From: Spirochaetaceae bacterium
Lineage (GTDB): Bacteria; Spirochaetota; Spirochaetia; DSM-27196; PWMO01
DNA length: 5,198 bases
Assembly: GCA_003558175.1 (NCBI GenBank)
Contig: PWMO01000527.1
Coordinates: forward strand, 1-5,198
Direction: 5' to 3'
Below, piece after piece: positions 1 through 5,198 of the stretch. Every line of letters begins with the position of its first letter. Position 1 is the first letter of the stretch. The position numbers and the translations under genes were made by a program. The notes below the pieces were generated by a model that was not told the DNA's origin, did not search any database, and saw only the letters and a program-made list of their open reading frames with translations.

Positions 1-666
1 GCCATGCTGCGGCCGAAGTACGGCGAGCGGGTGGTGCATACCGGTAACCCGGTGCGTGCCGCCGTCGGCAACGGGAGCCGGGAACGCGGCCTTCGTCTTC
101 TCGGGTTCAGCGGTCGGCGTCCGGTTGTTCTGTTCCTGGGCGGCAGCCAGGGTTCGCGGCAGATCAACGATCTGGTCACGGCGCTGTTGCCGCAACTATG
201 TCCGCGTTACGACATTGTACATCAGCGCGGTGACCATGGAAGCGCGATTCCGGACAGCGCCTGCTACCGGTCGTTTGACTTCGTGGCTGACGAGTATCCG
301 GACCTGCTCGCCGCGGCCGACCTGGTAGTCTGTCGCGCGGGAGCGGGTACGTTGTGGGAACTGGCTCTCACCGGCAAGGCGGCGATTCTGCTGCCGCTGG
401 GACGCGGGGCGTCGCGCGGGGATCAGATCGATAACGCGCGCTACTTCAGCGAGCAGGGCGCGGCGGTGACACTTGAAGATCCGACCGCCGAACAGCTGTC
501 GGCAGAGATTTCCGCGTTGCTGCAGGACGCTCAGCGTGCCGGACAAATGGGAGAGGCGGCGCGCGCCGTTACCGGCGGAGATCCGGCGGGCGCTGTGACG
601 GACGTCATCAAGGCTCTGCTCCAGGAGCGTCCGGGGCAGCTGCAGAGCAGGGCAGGTACGAACTAG
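1..666 (+). CDS. murG: MurG, UDP-GlcNAc:lipid I N-acetylglucosaminyltransferase (C-terminal part, 5' end outside window)
   Basis: MurG is a GT28-family glycosyltransferase at the inner face of the cytoplasmic membrane. It transfers GlcNAc from UDP-GlcNAc to lipid I to make lipid II. The visible part shows the GNPVR motif (nt 43-57) that ends the N-terminal domain, the glycine-rich GGSQG loop (nt 139-153) and the UDP-GlcNAc-binding segment CRAGAGTLWE (nt 331-360), whose Glu corresponds to the conserved uracil/ribose-contacting Glu of the family. A GDQIDNA stretch follows, equivalent to the conserved Q-N-A motif. The frame is open at base 1. The ATG at nt 4 is only an internal Met, since about 221 residues are present against 350-390 for the family and the lipid-binding N-terminal domain is missing. 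The Ser of the usual SGA is Ala here, a mild variant. It is the first visible gene of the operon, and its TAG stop overlaps the next gene's Shine-Dalgarno. Confidence 0.95.
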   Translation, partial: AMLRPKYGERVVHTGNPVRAAVGNGSRERGLRLLGFSGRRPVVLFLGGSQGSRQINDLVTALLPQLCPRYDIVHQRGDHGSAIPDSACYRSFDFVADEYPDLLAAADLVVCRAGAGTLWELALTGKAAILLPLGRGASRGDQIDNARYFSEQGAAVTLEDPTAEQLSAEISALLQDAQRAGQMGEAARAVTGGDPAGAVTDVIKALLQERPGQLQSRAGTN

Positions 667-669
667 GAG
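665..669 (+). promoter_or_regulatory. Shine-Dalgarno of cvpA, overlapping the murG stop codon
   Basis: AGGAG lies 5 nt before the GTG at 675 and shares bases with the murG TAG (664-666). This supports GTG as the start and suggests that ribosomes finishing murG help initiate cvpA. Confidence 0.75.
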
Positions 670-674
670 CTGTT

Positions 675-1163
675 GTGGATTTTGCCGCGGTCGATATCGT
701 GTTCACCATCATTCTCATCTTCACCACCATCAGGGCCACCCTGCGCGGCTTCGTGCAGGAGGTGCTGTCGGCGGCATCGGTGATACTTGGAATCAGCGCC
801 GCGGTGCTGTTCTCGGGCCTCGTCGCCGAACTCATGGAGCAGCTGTTGGGGCCCTCCATCTGGAGCCAGGTGGCCGCGTTTCTGCTGATTTTTCTGCTGG
901 TCTATCTGGTGGTCAAGCTGTTCGAACGCGCACTGCGCAACCTTATCGAACGGATTCACCTCGAGAGCCTCGACCACGCGCTCGGGCTCTTTCTGGGGCT
1001 GATCGAAGGTATCCTTATCGCGTTCGTGCTGATCCTGGTGATACAGGTGCAGCCGATCATCCCGCCTGCGCGACTGCTGGAGGGAAGCGTCTTTGCCCGA
1101 TTTCTGGTGCCGCTCTTCCCGTATGTGTCGCAGTTTCTGGGACGGAGGATAGCCGATGTTTGA
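675..1163 (+). CDS. cvpA: CvpA family integral membrane protein
   Basis: This 162-residue hydrophobic protein matches the CvpA (colicin V production) family in length and layout. Four probable membrane helices lie at residues 6-20, 30-50, 65-83 and 102-124. Family hallmarks are the RGFVQEVL segment (24-31) after helix 1 and a glycine-spaced last helix introduced by LDHALGLFLGLIEG (99-112). Family members have been linked to colicin V export, biofilm, purine-related phenotypes and envelope stress resistance, but the molecular function is not settled. The start is GTG at 675, with AGGAG 5 nt upstream; no ATG lies near the beginning of the frame. The stop overlaps the next gene by 8 nt. CvpA next to MurG and the kinase pair is also remembered from Treponema and Borrelia. 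The family call is firm; any specific role here is open. Confidence 0.88.
   Translation: MDFAAVDIVFTIILIFTTIRATLRGFVQEVLSAASVILGISAAVLFSGLVAELMEQLLGPSIWSQVAAFLLIFLLVYLVVKLFERALRNLIERIHLESLDHALGLFLGLIEGILIAFVLILVIQVQPIIPPARLLEGSVFARFLVPLFPYVSQFLGRRIADV
1144..1149 (+). promoter_or_regulatory. Shine-Dalgarno of the delta'-like gene, inside cvpA
   Basis: GGAGGA within the last codons of cvpA lies 6 nt before the ATG at 1156. This strong site supports that start and hence the 8-nt overlap with cvpA. Confidence 0.75.
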
Positions 1164-2445
1164 GAACATCATTGGGCAGCAGAGGGTAGTAGAGCTGCTC
1201 AGACAGCAGATAGAGACCGATCAGGTGCCGCAGGCAATTCTGTTTCACGGTCCGCCCTATGCCGGCAAGCTGAGCACCGCGCTTGAGCTGGCCCGTGTTC
1301 TCTGCTGCCATCACGGCGCCGGTGAGTGGGGGTGCGGCTGCGCAGCGTGCGTGCAGCAGCGGACGCTGGACCATCCGCTGACGCTCATGACCGGCAGCCG
1401 CTACTTCGTGCAGGACATCGCTGCCTGTGGCGAGGCGCTGAAGAAGACGCCGATGAACGCCACGGTCTACCTGTTTCTTCGCTCCGTCAAGAAGCTGCTG
1501 CGCCGCTTCGACCCGGTGCTCTGGGAAGGCGAGGAGAACCGCCTGACGCGAATTCTGCCGCAGCTTGAGGCAATCCGTGAGGCAGTTGACGACATTCGCC
1601 CCGGAGCAGCGCTCCCGGAGGGCGAACAGCTTACGAATCAGCTCGAGAAACGGATACAGAAGGTTCTGGAGGGCGCCGCAAAAATCGCTGCTTCCACCGC
1701 GAGTGACAATATTCCTATTCACACCATCCGCAACATCACCTACCTTGCGCACCTGAGCAGCGGCGATTCACGCAAGATCGTGATTCTTGAGAACGCCGAA
1801 CGAATGCACGAAGGCTCGCGCAACGCGCTGCTCAAAGTGCTCGAAGAGCCGCCACCGCAGCTCCACTTCCTGCTGCTGACAACCAACCAGGCGGCGATTC
1901 CGGCGACAATTCGCTCGCGCGTGAGGCCCTATGCGTTCAGCGAGCGGGGATCGGAGGACACTGCCGCGGTGTTGCGCAAGATCTTCCGCGAGACCGATGA
2001 GCGCTACAGCGACATTCGCCACTACATCATGCAGAACGCCTTGCTTTCGAAGTCGGGTTTCGACATGCTGGCGCGCCGCTTCCTCGAACTGGTACTGGCC
2101 GACGAGGGTGAGCAGCCGGAGCGCGGGCTTGAAGCCATCACCGCCGAACTGGGGCAGACACCCGCGCGTGAGGGCGTACGCTATTTCTTCGAGGAGCTCG
2201 CGGCCGCGTGCCGCAGAATTCTGCTGCGAGAACACGGTGAAGATCGGCACGCGTCGCTGCCGCTTTCGCTGCTGGAGCAGTGGCAAATCGAACTCGCGCG
2301 GCACCAGCGCTACGTTGAATCGCTGCATATGCGCAGCGATGTTGTGCTGTACAGTCTGTGGGCCGCAATGCGTCGTCACCTGCAGCAGCGGCAGCACCAC
2401 AGGCGGCAGATAGATCACAGGGAGCGGTATGCGCAAGTTCATTGA
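1156..2445 (+). CDS. holB: DNA polymerase III delta'-like clamp-loader AAA+ subunit with a large insertion
   Basis: The 429-residue protein starts like clamp-loader ATPases (FENIIGQQRVVELLRQQI, residues 2-19). A P-loop-like GPPYAGKLS follows (32-40), where Leu replaces the Thr/Ser normally after Lys. A cysteine cluster of zinc-module type comes next: C50/C51, C60, C62 and C65. The AAA+ core resumes at residue ~186 with TIRNITYLAHL, a degenerate Walker B VILENAERM (209-217; DEAD becomes ENAE), NALLKVLEEPPP (223-234), sensor-1 LLLTTN (239-244) and IRSRV (252-256), where SRC has become SRV but keeps its Arg. The rest is a helical C-terminal part. The altered Walker motifs suggest a non-hydrolysing delta' subunit rather than gamma/tau (DnaX), whose P-loop is normally intact. 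Residues ~80-184 are extra compared with typical delta', which is usually near 330 residues. The gene overlaps cvpA by 8 nt and the kinase gene by 17 nt. The alternative is a spirochaete-specific clamp-loader paralogue. Confidence 0.82.
   Translation: MFENIIGQQRVVELLRQQIETDQVPQAILFHGPPYAGKLSTALELARVLCCHHGAGEWGCGCAACVQQRTLDHPLTLMTGSRYFVQDIAACGEALKKTPMNATVYLFLRSVKKLLRRFDPVLWEGEENRLTRILPQLEAIREAVDDIRPGAALPEGEQLTNQLEKRIQKVLEGAAKIAASTASDNIPIHTIRNITYLAHLSSGDSRKIVILENAERMHEGSRNALLKVLEEPPPQLHFLLLTTNQAAIPATIRSRVRPYAFSERGSEDTAAVLRKIFRETDERYSDIRHYIMQNALLSKSGFDMLARRFLELVLADEGEQPERGLEAITAELGQTPAREGVRYFFEELAAACRRILLREHGEDRHASLPLSLLEQWQIELARHQRYVESLHMRSDVVLYSLWAAMRRHLQQRQHHRRQIDHRERYAQVH
2419..2424 (+). promoter_or_regulatory. 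Shine-Dalgarno of the histidine kinase gene, inside the delta'-like gene
   Basis: AGGGAG lies 4 nt before the ATG at 2429, slightly close but usable. It supports a kinase start within the end of the preceding gene, with a 17-nt overlap and likely translational coupling. Confidence 0.6.
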
Positions 2446-3622
2446 GCGTGCGATCCAGAAACTGTCCAAGCTCGACGAAGAGCAGATACGCGCGCTGATC
2501 CTCGACCTGGCCGGCGAACACGAACGAATAGAGCTGGTGCTTGATTCGATGAACGTCGGTGTGCTGGTCTGTACCGGTGATCATTCTCTGGTTCTGGTAA
2601 ACAAAGCGGCCGAACGCATGGTCCCGTTTGCTACTCAAGAGTGGTACGAGCGGCCCGTCTGGGACGCCATTGGTGATCGCGAAATTGCCGATTTCGTGCG
2701 TACGACGCTGATTAACCAGGATTCGGCACAGGACCGCGAGTTCACGCTGGATACCAACGGGGTCAACCGCATGCTTTCGTGCAGTATCCTGCCGCTTGTC
2801 GGCTCGGGTACGATTCAGGGCAGCATTCTACACGTCGAGGATGTGACCGAGAAGCGGGCGCGCGAAGCGCGGCTGCGGCGCGCGGAGAGTCTGGCGTCAC
2901 TGACCACCCTGGCGGCCGGGGTTGCACACGAAATCAAGAATCCGCTTGGATCGATCGGGATACACATTCAGTTGCTGCAGAAAGCGCTGAAGGGAGCCGG
3001 TGACGGTGACGACTTCGACCGCGACAGATTTGACCGCGCTAGAATGGAGAGTTACATCGATGTGGTGAACGAGGAGGTCGACCGCCTGAACCGCATCGTG
3101 GTGGATTTTCTCTTTGCGGTGCGGCCAATTGACGTGCACCTTGAAGAGCACTGTCTGAACGAGGTTGTGCACGAGCTGCTCGAGTTCGTCAAGTACGAGC
3201 TCGAGGAGGCCGACATCGAGCTGATCGCGGAGCTCGACGCGGGGATCGACAATATCGAACTCGACGTCAAGTATCTCAAGCAGGCGCTGATGAATATGGT
3301 GAAGAATGCAATTGCCGCCATGCCGAACGGTGGGGTGCTGCGCGTTTTGACCAGCCAGAAGGGTGACGACGTCGTTCTGCGCATCAGCGACAACGGCATC
3401 GGGATGTCGGACGAGATCATGTCCAAGATCTTTGAGCCATACTTCACCACCAAGGATTTCGGGTCCGGCATCGGCCTGACGCTGGTCTACAAGGTCATAA
3501 AAGAGCACAACGGAGAAATCGCGGTCATCTCGCAGGAAGGGAAGGGGACCACCTTCACCATCTCATTTCCGGTGCCGCAGAAACAACAGCACCTGCTTGG
3601 GTGGAACGGAGATCGAACATGA
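2429..3622 (+). CDS. Soluble PAS-domain sensor histidine kinase (NtrB/AtoS type, Borrelia Hk2-like)
   Basis: This 397-residue kinase has no membrane segment or signal peptide, so it should sense a cytoplasmic signal. An N-terminal helical stretch (1-32) precedes a PAS domain (~33-140) ending in the typical HVEDVTEKR linker. The HisKA domain follows, with phospho-acceptor His167 in the H-box GVAHEIKNPL (164-173). The HATPase domain shows an N-box around N289/N293 (MNMVKNAIAAM), a G1 box DNGIGM (321-326), an F-box FEPYFTTK (335-342) and a G2 box GSGIGL (345-350). All key catalytic residues are present. A polar Asp/Arg-rich stretch (residues 188-206) lengthens the hairpin between the two dimerisation helices. 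The last codons share ATGA with the response regulator gene, which is thus its cognate partner. The NtrB-type layout fits control of a sigma-54 activator. In Treponema the equivalent is annotated AtoS, but nothing here points to acetoacetate; the PAS ligand is unknown. Confidence 0.93.
   Translation: MRKFIERAIQKLSKLDEEQIRALILDLAGEHERIELVLDSMNVGVLVCTGDHSLVLVNKAAERMVPFATQEWYERPVWDAIGDREIADFVRTTLINQDSAQDREFTLDTNGVNRMLSCSILPLVGSGTIQGSILHVEDVTEKRAREARLRRAESLASLTTLAAGVAHEIKNPLGSIGIHIQLLQKALKGAGDGDDFDRDRFDRARMESYIDVVNEEVDRLNRIVVDFLFAVRPIDVHLEEHCLNEVVHELLEFVKYELEEADIELIAELDAGIDNIELDVKYLKQALMNMVKNAIAAMPNGGVLRVLTSQKGDDVVLRISDNGIGMSDEIMSKIFEPYFTTKDFGSGIGLTLVYKVIKEHNGEIAVISQEGKGTTFTISFPVPQKQQHLLGWNGDRT
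3608..3611 (+). promoter_or_regulatory. Shine-Dalgarno that fixes the response regulator start
   Basis: GGAG lies 7 nt before the ATG at 3619. An in-frame GTG at 3601 would add six residues but has no purine-rich site in front of it. ATG 3619 also places the receiver's first beta strand (MKFNVLIVDD) directly at the N-terminus. Confidence 0.75.
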
Positions 3623-5028
3623 AGTTCAACGTGCTGATCGTTGACGATGAAAAGAACATTCGGCAGGGACTCGGCAAGGCGCTGGAGATGGACGGCTACC
3701 GTACCCTGCTGGCGGAGGACGGGCAGGACGCCCTGGGGGTGATCCAGCAGGACGAAGTCGATCTGATCATCGCCGATCTGCGCATGCCACGGCTCTCAGG
3801 TGAGGAGCTGCTGCGTCGCGTGGTGGACTCCTGGCCCACCATCCCGGTGATCATCCTCACCGGGCACGGAACCATTGAGACCGCCGTACAGGCGATGCGT
3901 GACGGCGCGTACGATTTTCTGACCAAGCCGGTGAATCTCGATCGTCTATCGCTGCTGGTCAAGCGGGCGCTCTCCAACCGCGAGCTGGTGCTGCAGCATC
4001 GCGCGATGCAGGAGGAGCTGGATAAGCGTCGTCATTTCACCAACATCATCGGCAAGTCCAGCGAAATGCATCGGATCTTCGACGTGGTGCGGCAGGTGGC
4101 GCCGACCAAGGCGTCGGTGCTGATTACCGGTGAAAGCGGTGTGGGCAAAGAGCTGATTGCCGATGCGATTCACAGTCTCTCCGGACGCAAGGAGAAACCG
4201 TTCATCAAGGTGCATTGCGCCGCGCTCTCCGAGTCGCTGTTGGAGAGCGAGCTCTTCGGGCACGAGAAAGGCTCATTCACCGGCGCAGTGGCGCGCAAAC
4301 GCGGCCGGTTTGAGCTGGCACACATGGGCAGTATCTTTCTCGACGAGATCGGAGAAATCAACCAGAGCATCCAGATCAAGATCCTGCGCGTGTTGCAGGA
4401 GAAGCGCTTCGAGCGCGTTGGTGGCGAAGAGACGCTGGAAGTGGATACCCGGATCATCTCGGCCACCAACAAGGAACTCAAGAGCGAGATCGAAGCCGGC
4501 CGTTTTCGCGAGGACCTCTATTACCGACTGAACGTTGTTAACATCCATGTCCCTCCGCTGCGTGAACGCAAAGAGGACATTCCTCTGCTGGTGGCCGCGT
4601 TTATCAAGGAGTTTGCCGCCGAGAACGGCAAGCCGGTGGAAGGGATCGACCCCAAGGCGCGCGCCGCGATCTACAACTACTCATGGCCGGGAAACGTGCG
4701 TGAGCTGCGCAACTGCATCGAGAGCGCCGTGGTGCTGTGCAAGGGCAACGTCGTCACTCCTGACGACCTTCCGCCGACGGTCAGTGCCGATAGCGAGTCC
4801 AATCACATCAAGGTCTCGATGGGAGTGACGCTCGCTGAGGCGGAGCAGGAGATCATCCGCAGCACGCTGAACCACAACAACGGCAACAAGAGTCGTACCG
4901 CCGAGATGCTGGGGATCGGCCGCAAGACACTCCACCGCAAGATCACCGAGTATCATCTCGAAGACGAACGCGTGGTGGAAAGCCTGTCCGAAGCGGAGAG
5001 CCGGTCTGACGCGGAAGCAGGGGAGTGA
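3619..5028 (+). CDS. NtrC-family sigma-54-dependent response regulator (Rrp2/AtoC-like)
   Basis: The 469-residue protein has the full NtrC architecture. The receiver (1-118) has acidic pocket D9/D10, phospho-acceptor Asp53 (IIADLRMP), T81 and K103 (KP). After a helical linker, the AAA+ domain (~143-390) shows Walker A GESGVGKE (171-178), the sigma-54 contact loop GSFTGA (218-223) and Walker B IFLDEIGE (239-246). The Arg-rich FREDLYYRLNV (296-306) and WPGNVREL (356-363) complete it. A Fis-type helix-turn-helix lies at ~404-445 (SRTAEMLGIGRKTLHRKI, 425-442), followed by an acidic, Ser/Glu-rich tail of about 24 residues. When phosphorylated it should oligomerise and use ATP to remodel sigma-54 holoenzyme at distant promoters. 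The 4-nt ATGA overlap with the kinase gene marks it as that kinase's partner. By context it resembles Borrelia Rrp2, which drives the RpoN-RpoS pathway; its targets here cannot be read from this window. I chose ATG 3619 over GTG 3601. Confidence 0.95.
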   Translation: MKFNVLIVDDEKNIRQGLGKALEMDGYRTLLAEDGQDALGVIQQDEVDLIIADLRMPRLSGEELLRRVVDSWPTIPVIILTGHGTIETAVQAMRDGAYDFLTKPVNLDRLSLLVKRALSNRELVLQHRAMQEELDKRRHFTNIIGKSSEMHRIFDVVRQVAPTKASVLITGESGVGKELIADAIHSLSGRKEKPFIKVHCAALSESLLESELFGHEKGSFTGAVARKRGRFELAHMGSIFLDEIGEINQSIQIKILRVLQEKRFERVGGEETLEVDTRIISATNKELKSEIEAGRFREDLYYRLNVVNIHVPPLRERKEDIPLLVAAFIKEFAAENGKPVEGIDPKARAAIYNYSWPGNVRELRNCIESAVVLCKGNVVTPDDLPPTVSADSESNHIKVSMGVTLAEAEQEIIRSTLNHNNGNKSRTAEMLGIGRKTLHRKITEYHLEDERVVESLSEAESRSDAEAGE

Positions 5029-5056
5029 CGGCACGGCGGAGCGGAGGCAACGAAGG

Positions 5057-5088
5057 GGTCGTGATCGCGTTCGGCCGCATTCACGGCT
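5057..5088. terminator. Possible hairpin between convergent genes, weak terminator candidate
   Basis: CGTGA (5060-5064) pairs with TCACG (5081-5085). The stem can be extended outward by three pairs including G-U wobbles (5057-5059 with 5086-5088) and has an inner GCG/CGC stem (5067-5069 with 5076-5078) around a TTCGGC loop, separated by a 2x2 internal mismatch. It sits in the 65-bp gap between the operon end and the minus-strand frame, where a bidirectional terminator would be expected. Neither strand shows a T-run after the stem, so intrinsic termination is doubtful. It may only protect the 3' end, or be chance in GC-rich DNA. Confidence 0.3.
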
Positions 5089-5093
5089 GAAGC

Positions 5094-5198
5094 TTACGGC
5101 TCCAACTTTCCGGTGACCAGGTAGTAGTCGCGAATAACGCGGTACGCCAGATTGAGCCGCTTGGTTACCTCGGTTGCCGCCTCCGTACGCTCAGTACC
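5094..5198 (-). CDS. C-terminal end of an unrecognised protein on the minus strand (cut by right edge)
   Basis: Read on the minus strand, the last 105 bases are open for 34 codons to a TAA at 5096-5094. The five other frames are all interrupted by stops in this stretch. The peptide contains RLNLAYRVIRDYYLV and ends in TGKLEP, which looks like an amphipathic helix closing a globular protein. About 25 of 34 codons end in G or C, a bias resembling the neighbouring genes. The gene would converge on the response regulator with 65 bp between stops, so it belongs to a separate transcript. Too little is visible to name a family, and a chance open frame of this length is possible in GC-rich DNA. Confidence 0.55.
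   Translation of the reverse strand, partial: GTERTEAATEVTKRLNLAYRVIRDYYLVTGKLEP

Noticed and set aside
4..6. ATG at position 4 as the murG start
   Set aside because: The frame is open at base 1, and the sequence begins just before GNPVR, in the middle of MurG, so this is an internal methionine.
663..1172. 169-residue minus-strand open frame opposite cvpA
   Set aside because: It is the antisense of a clear CvpA gene. Its translation is a low-complexity His/Gln/Asp/Arg-rich chain, the usual mirror of hydrophobic GC-rich codons.
2282..2297. TGGCA-like sequence considered as a sigma-54 promoter ahead of the kinase gene
   Set aside because: The GG and GC dinucleotides are not 10 nt apart as sigma-54 promoters require, and the site lies inside coding sequence.
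1057..2469. Two long minus-strand open frames (about 231 and 233 codons) opposite the delta'-like gene
   Set aside because: Stops are rare antisense to GC-rich genes. Neither shows a recognisable motif, while the + strand frame has coherent clamp-loader motifs throughout.
2897..3508. 203-codon minus-strand open frame opposite the kinase gene
   Set aside because: It lies wholly across conserved HisKA/HATPase coding sequence and has no motif of its own.
3601..3618. GTG at 3601 as start of the response regulator
   Set aside because: No Shine-Dalgarno precedes it. The ATG at 3619 has GGAG 7 nt upstream, makes a standard ATGA overlap and begins exactly at the receiver fold.
1..5198. Search for an undescribed defence or mobile system
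   Set aside because: All five main genes belong to known housekeeping or signalling families. I saw no repeats, integrase, transposase or abrupt composition change.

Overview
The window (about 60% G+C by eye, estimated not counted) is densely coding and suggests a free-living, GC-rich spirochaete (Spirochaeta-like). The main reason is gene order: murG, cvpA, a clamp-loader delta'-like gene, a soluble PAS histidine kinase and an NtrC-type sigma-54 activator. From memory, this matches the loci around Treponema pallidum TP0519-TP0523 and Borrelia burgdorferi BB0763-BB0767 (Rrp2/Hk2, CvpA, MurG). The taxon is inferred from synteny and protein style, not from a marker gene.

Layout, left to right on the + strand: the C-terminal ~60% of MurG (1-666, cut by the left edge); a four-helix CvpA-family membrane protein (675-1163, GTG start); a DNA polymerase III delta'-like AAA+ protein with a degenerate P-loop and a large insertion (1156-2445); a cytoplasmic PAS/HisKA/HATPase histidine kinase (2429-3622); and a receiver-AAA+-Fis response regulator (3619-5028). 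The junctions are tight: an 8-nt gap whose Shine-Dalgarno overlaps the murG stop, then overlaps of 8, 17 and 4 nt. The five genes are therefore almost certainly one operon with translational coupling. Its promoter lies upstream of the window.

After the response regulator there is a 65-bp gap holding a possible hairpin without a U-tract. The last 105 bases are an open frame on the minus strand that looks like the C-terminus of a convergent gene whose product I do not recognise.

Functionally the operon mixes lipid II synthesis (MurG), an envelope protein (CvpA), replication clamp loading (delta') and a cognate kinase/regulator pair. The kinase senses a cytoplasmic signal and should phosphorylate Asp53 of the regulator, which then activates sigma-54 promoters elsewhere. 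I found no mobile elements, CRISPR arrays, RNA genes or obvious foreign DNA. The most interesting points are the conserved spirochaete context of the Rrp2-like pair and the insertion in the delta'-like protein.
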